Notes under the pieces: model-generated
Seen by the model: only the letters and a program-made list of their open reading frames with translations
Databases searched by the model: none
What the model was told of the DNA's origin: nothing
Origin: CAZGZU01 sp964529855
GTDB lineage: Bacteria; Patescibacteriota; Minisyncoccia; Portnoybacterales; UBA2143
Length of the DNA: 7,383 nucleotides
Assembly (NCBI GenBank): GCA_964529855.1
Contig: CAZGZU010000028.1
Location: 1 to 7,383, forward strand
Direction of reading: 5' to 3'
In this document: positions 5,994 through 7,383 of the stretch, piece by piece
Layout: each line of letters begins with the position of its first letter
How positions within the stretch are numbered: the stretch's first letter is position 1
Made by a program: the position numbers and the translations under genes

Positions 5994-6680
5994 ATGAAGA
6001 AGCGAGACAAGATGGTCCAATCAGATCTTTTAAAACAGACCTCGGGAAATCCTGCCGGACAATCTTCTTCGCCAACCGGTGGTCCGCGATTCGGCTTCAA
6101 AGACAAGGGTGGCTGGGGCAGCAGAGTAAAAGGATGGATTAACAAATACGGCAGCTCGATTATTTTACCGGTTATTGCTCTACTCATCTTGGCTGGCGGT
6201 ATTTACCTCTATGCCAGTCAAAAAAGCCAGGAAGAGGCTTTTTCACCTGCTGATGAGACAACCCCTGGCATAAGCCAGCTTCTTGAAGAAGAAACTGGTG
6301 GACAGCCAGAAACCATTAGCCCTCCGGCCGAAGAAGCTGAAGAAGCACCTCTCATTGAAGAAATTATTCCTGAAGGACGCACAGAAGGCGGTCAGATTAC
6401 AGAAAAGGCGGTCAAAGGAGATGGGGTGACCCATTTAGCCCGTCGCGCCCTCAAAGATTATCTGGCAAACCACTCGTCGGAATTAAGTAATGAACACAAA
6501 ATCTACATTGAGGATTTTCTCAAAGACGAGATTGGTTCGCGACCATTAGAAGTTGACGAAGAGATTACCTTTTCCGAAGATTTAATTAAACAAGCAGTTG
6601 ATGCTTCATCTCAATTAAGCCCAGAGCAGCTAAAGATTCTTGAAAAATACAGCGCTTTAGTTGACTGGTCTGAATATTAG
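5994..6680 (+). CDS. Membrane-anchored protein with a LysM-like C-terminal domain
   Basis: 228 residues in four parts: a basic, Gly/Ser-rich N-terminus (1-50), one membrane helix (about 54-73, SIILPVIALLILAGGIYLYA), an acidic Pro/Glu-rich linker (about 78-135), and a folded C-terminal region (about 136-228). That region begins AVKGDGVTHLARRALKDYL and contains YIEDFLKDEI and EEITFSEDLIKQAV. The 'KGDGxTxLARRAL ... L.V.EEI.F' pattern resembles an extended LysM module, which would bind peptidoglycan; this is inference from pattern only. Predicted topology is N-terminus inside, LysM-like domain outside. The start is supported by AAGGAG (5981-5986), seven bases before the ATG. It follows RNase J by 87 bases and is closed by a strong terminator, so it ends a transcription unit. 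Confidence 0.8.
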   Translation: MKKRDKMVQSDLLKQTSGNPAGQSSSPTGGPRFGFKDKGGWGSRVKGWINKYGSSIILPVIALLILAGGIYLYASQKSQEEAFSPADETTPGISQLLEEETGGQPETISPPAEEAEEAPLIEEIIPEGRTEGGQITEKAVKGDGVTHLARRALKDYLANHSSELSNEHKIYIEDFLKDEIGSRPLEVDEEITFSEDLIKQAVDASSQLSPEQLKILEKYSALVDWSEY

Positions 6681-6702
6681 TTCTTTCCCTCTCAATAGAT
6701 TA

Positions 6703-6738
6703 AATCACAAAAGCCCCTGAAAAGGGGCTTTTGTGATT
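6703..6738. terminator. Strong, probably bidirectional intrinsic terminator
   Basis: A perfect 16-bp stem, AATCACAAAAGCCCCT (6703-6718) with AGGGGCTTTTGTGATT (6723-6738), capped on the plus strand by a GAAA tetraloop. The G/C core is followed by CTTTT in both directions, then A/T-rich sequence. It closes the gene ending at 6680 and could also end minus-strand RNA coming from the structured region at 6740-7181. Confidence 0.85.
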
Positions 6739-6747
6739 ATTATATTG

Positions 6748-6874
6748 AAGAGAACATCACTATTCTACTAAGAAGCAGAAAGTGACAACATCTCTTGAAG
6801 CTAATGATTGAGCCAGGCCCAAACAAAGTCAACAAGAAATGCTTCTGCTTGCTAATACAACTAGTAAGCAGAAG
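6748..6874 (-). other. Two hairpins sharing an exchangeable CTTCTGCTT/AAGCAGAAG segment
   Basis: One hairpin is formed by 6748-6760 with 6782-6796 (AAGAGA/TCTCTT plus an inner CAC/GTG stem). A second is a 13-bp helix of 6842-6854 with 6862-6874 around a 7-base loop. TTCTGCTT at 6843-6850 can instead pair with AAGCAGAA at 6773-6780, inside the first hairpin's loop, so two mutually exclusive folds are possible. The stretch 6797-6840 shows no coding frame and only weak structure (GCC-A-GGC). Strand is not settled: the first hairpin pairs better as minus-strand RNA, the second as plus-strand RNA. Confidence 0.45.
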
Positions 6875-6875
6875 A

Positions 6876-6956
6876 GTGAGAATCCCTCTGGGCATATAGC
6901 CCGTTCCGGTAAGGAGGGGTCCCGGAACCCCGCTAAAAGCAGGTCAGAATTCCCAC
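6876..6956 (-). ncRNA. Cloverleaf-like RNA domain with a CCUCCUUA loop
   Basis: As minus-strand RNA, a closing stem GUGGGAAU (6956-6949) / AUUCUCAC (6883-6876) encloses three hairpins: CCUGC-UUUUA-GCGGG (6943-6929), GUUCCGG-12 nt-CCGGAAC (6928-6903) and GGGC-UAUAU-GCCC (6902-6890). The 12-nt loop (6921-6910) contains CCCCUCCUUA, the same as the anti-SD tail of 16S rRNA. Two helices have a G-U pair on the minus strand that becomes A-C on the plus strand, which favours the minus strand. It is not a tRNA: no T loop, no CCA context. No known family recognised. Confidence 0.5.
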
Positions 6957-6982
6957 CCTTCTACCTACTAATATACAAAATA

Positions 6983-7181
6983 GATAGTGGATGGTTGTCC
7001 TCTTTGATATTTTAAAGGACTTGTCAGTCGGATTGGCTCGTTTGATGGTTGCGCGAATGAAAGGTCGGAGAAATTATCACCCAGTTGGATTTGACCAACC
7101 ATTTGACCATGTCCGCTATGACGCGGTTAGCGCAGACTGAAAGAGCCAAATAAGGAACAACCAATCCACTATCTTTATTAT
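6983..7181 (-). ncRNA. Unidentified structured RNA closed by a long terminal stem
   Basis: About 190 nt starting just after a strong minus-strand promoter. Its ends form a long helix: GATAGTGGAT (7173-7164) with ATCCACTATC (6992-6983), then, past a one-base bulge, GGTTGTTC (7162-7155) with GGACAACC (7000-6993), including one G-U pair that would be A-C on the plus strand. Inside, TTGGCTC pairs with GAGCCAA, CCGC with GCGG, and GTTGG with CCAAC. A segment TCAGTC just after TTGGCTC can pair with GACTGA just beyond GAGCCAA, giving a possible pseudoknot. No reading frame of note exists on either strand. Size, long closing stem and the small hairpin GACU-GACA-AGUC on the 3' side recall 6S RNA, but I see no decisive 6S signature. 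SRP, RNase P and tmRNA core motifs are absent. T-rich sequence follows the stem (TATTTTGTAT), so it could end near 6972, or read on to the terminator at 6703-6738. Confidence 0.6.
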
Positions 7182-7187
7182 GTCATA

Positions 7188-7216
7188 AGTATATCACATA
7201 GCAAATATTTTGTCAA
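7188..7216 (-). promoter_or_regulatory. Near-consensus extended -10 promoter for the structured RNA
   Basis: Reading leftward: TTGACA (7216-7211, exact), a 17-base spacer, then TATACT (7193-7188, one mismatch) preceded by TG at 7196-7195, the extended -10 motif. Expected start is about 7181, eight bases before the terminal stem of the RNA. There is no coding sequence downstream for over 450 bases, so it most likely drives a non-coding RNA. Confidence 0.8.
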
Positions 7217-7242
7217 GGGTTTTGGGTGATTTTTGGGGCAAT

Positions 7243-7277
7243 AAAAAAAGGCCTGATTTTCGAGACCAATCAAGGCC
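7243..7277 (-). terminator. Intrinsic terminator (minus strand) for a gene to the right
   Basis: On the minus strand GGCCTTGATT (7277-7268) pairs with AATCAGGCC (7258-7250) with a single bulged base, followed by seven T (7249-7243). It would stop transcription entering from beyond 7383, immediately upstream of the minus-strand promoter at 7216, and so insulates the RNA gene. Confidence 0.75.
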
Positions 7278-7278
7278 G

Positions 7279-7383
7279 GGCCTCAAAAGCTACGTAAGGT
7301 TTGGCCTCGAGAACTACGATCTTGCCGTAGGCAAGGTCGTATTCGAGAGACCGAACCTTAATTAGGCCGTATGTTTTGAGGCC
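7279..7383. repeat. Long imperfect hairpin repeat, right copy (cut by the window end)
   Basis: A nested palindrome. GGCCTCAAAA (7279-7288) pairs exactly with TTTTGAGGCC (7374-7383). TACG pairs with CGTA next inward, then TAAGGTT with AACCTTA, then a partly mismatched GAGG/CTCG-rich segment. The tip is a 12-bp stem TACGATCTTGCC (7315-7326) / GGCAAGGTCGTA (7330-7341) with one T-G pair and a GTA loop. AGGCCGTATGTTTTGAGG at 7364-7381 is identical to 60-77. The arms may continue past base 7383. It carries no reading frame. Confidence 0.75.

Noticed and set aside
6890..6956. SD-like TAAGGAGG on the plus strand (6910-6917) as a gene start
   Set aside because: No ATG, GTG or TTG at suitable spacing opens a frame of useful length, and the motif sits in a hairpin loop.
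6983..7173. Firm assignment as 6S RNA
   Set aside because: Size and the closing stem fit, but the interior looks branched rather than a single bubble-bearing rod. Kept only as a possibility.
6740..7216. RNase P RNA, tmRNA or SRP RNA
   Set aside because: No GAGGAAAGUCC-type P4 or its partner, no TTCGAATCC tRNA-like end with a tag frame, and no GGAAG/AGCA SRP tip on either strand.

Overview
The window looks like a chromosomal piece of a small-genome bacterium, most likely from the Candidate Phyla Radiation (Patescibacteria). The taxonomic call is inference. It rests on compact one-strand gene strings, several genes with no Shine-Dalgarno (SD) sequence, a tRNA gene without an encoded CCA end, a family-5 solute-binding protein with a membrane anchor instead of a lipobox, and many short proteins of no recognisable family. 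UGA is used only as stop, so the standard bacterial code applies. There is no phage, transposase, CRISPR or plasmid machinery.

Layout. 1-131: part of an inverted-repeat element, then a good promoter. 132-2750, plus strand: a run of a 46-residue basic protein, a four-helix YvlD/'phage holin 4' family membrane protein, SecG and an oligopeptide-type solute-binding protein. Its theme is the cell envelope and secretion. 2748-2873: two stem-loop repeats, the second a dispersed palindrome of the GTCATCCTGAG/CTCGCAATGAC type, which runs up to the start of a cupin-type glucose-6-phosphate isomerase (2877-3596). A hairpin terminator then separates it from a converging single-pass membrane protein of unknown function (minus, 3650-4021).

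4022-4118 is an AT-rich divergent promoter region. A perfect TTGACA-17-TATAAT promoter drives the minus-strand gene. An overlapping plus promoter drives tRNA-Leu(CAG), and only three bases after the tRNA discriminator base comes the start codon of ribonuclease J (4206-5906). The RNase J mRNA therefore probably emerges by tRNA 3' processing, nearly leaderless. A membrane protein with a LysM-like C-terminal region follows (5994-6680) and ends in a strong hairpin terminator.

6740-7220 holds no credible protein gene, but it is full of secondary structure and has a near-consensus extended -10 promoter (TTGACA-17-TATACT) pointing left. Most helices pair better as minus-strand RNA (G-U instead of A-C). 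I interpret it as an undescribed structured RNA of about 200 nt, or up to about 480 nt if it reads to the shared terminator at 6703-6738. One cloverleaf-like domain shows CCUCCUUA, the 16S anti-SD sequence, in a 12-nt hairpin loop. This is the most interesting object in the window. 7243-7383 holds a minus-strand terminator and a long imperfect hairpin. Its outer arm shares an 18-nt sequence with the left end of the window, so both ends lie in one repeat family.
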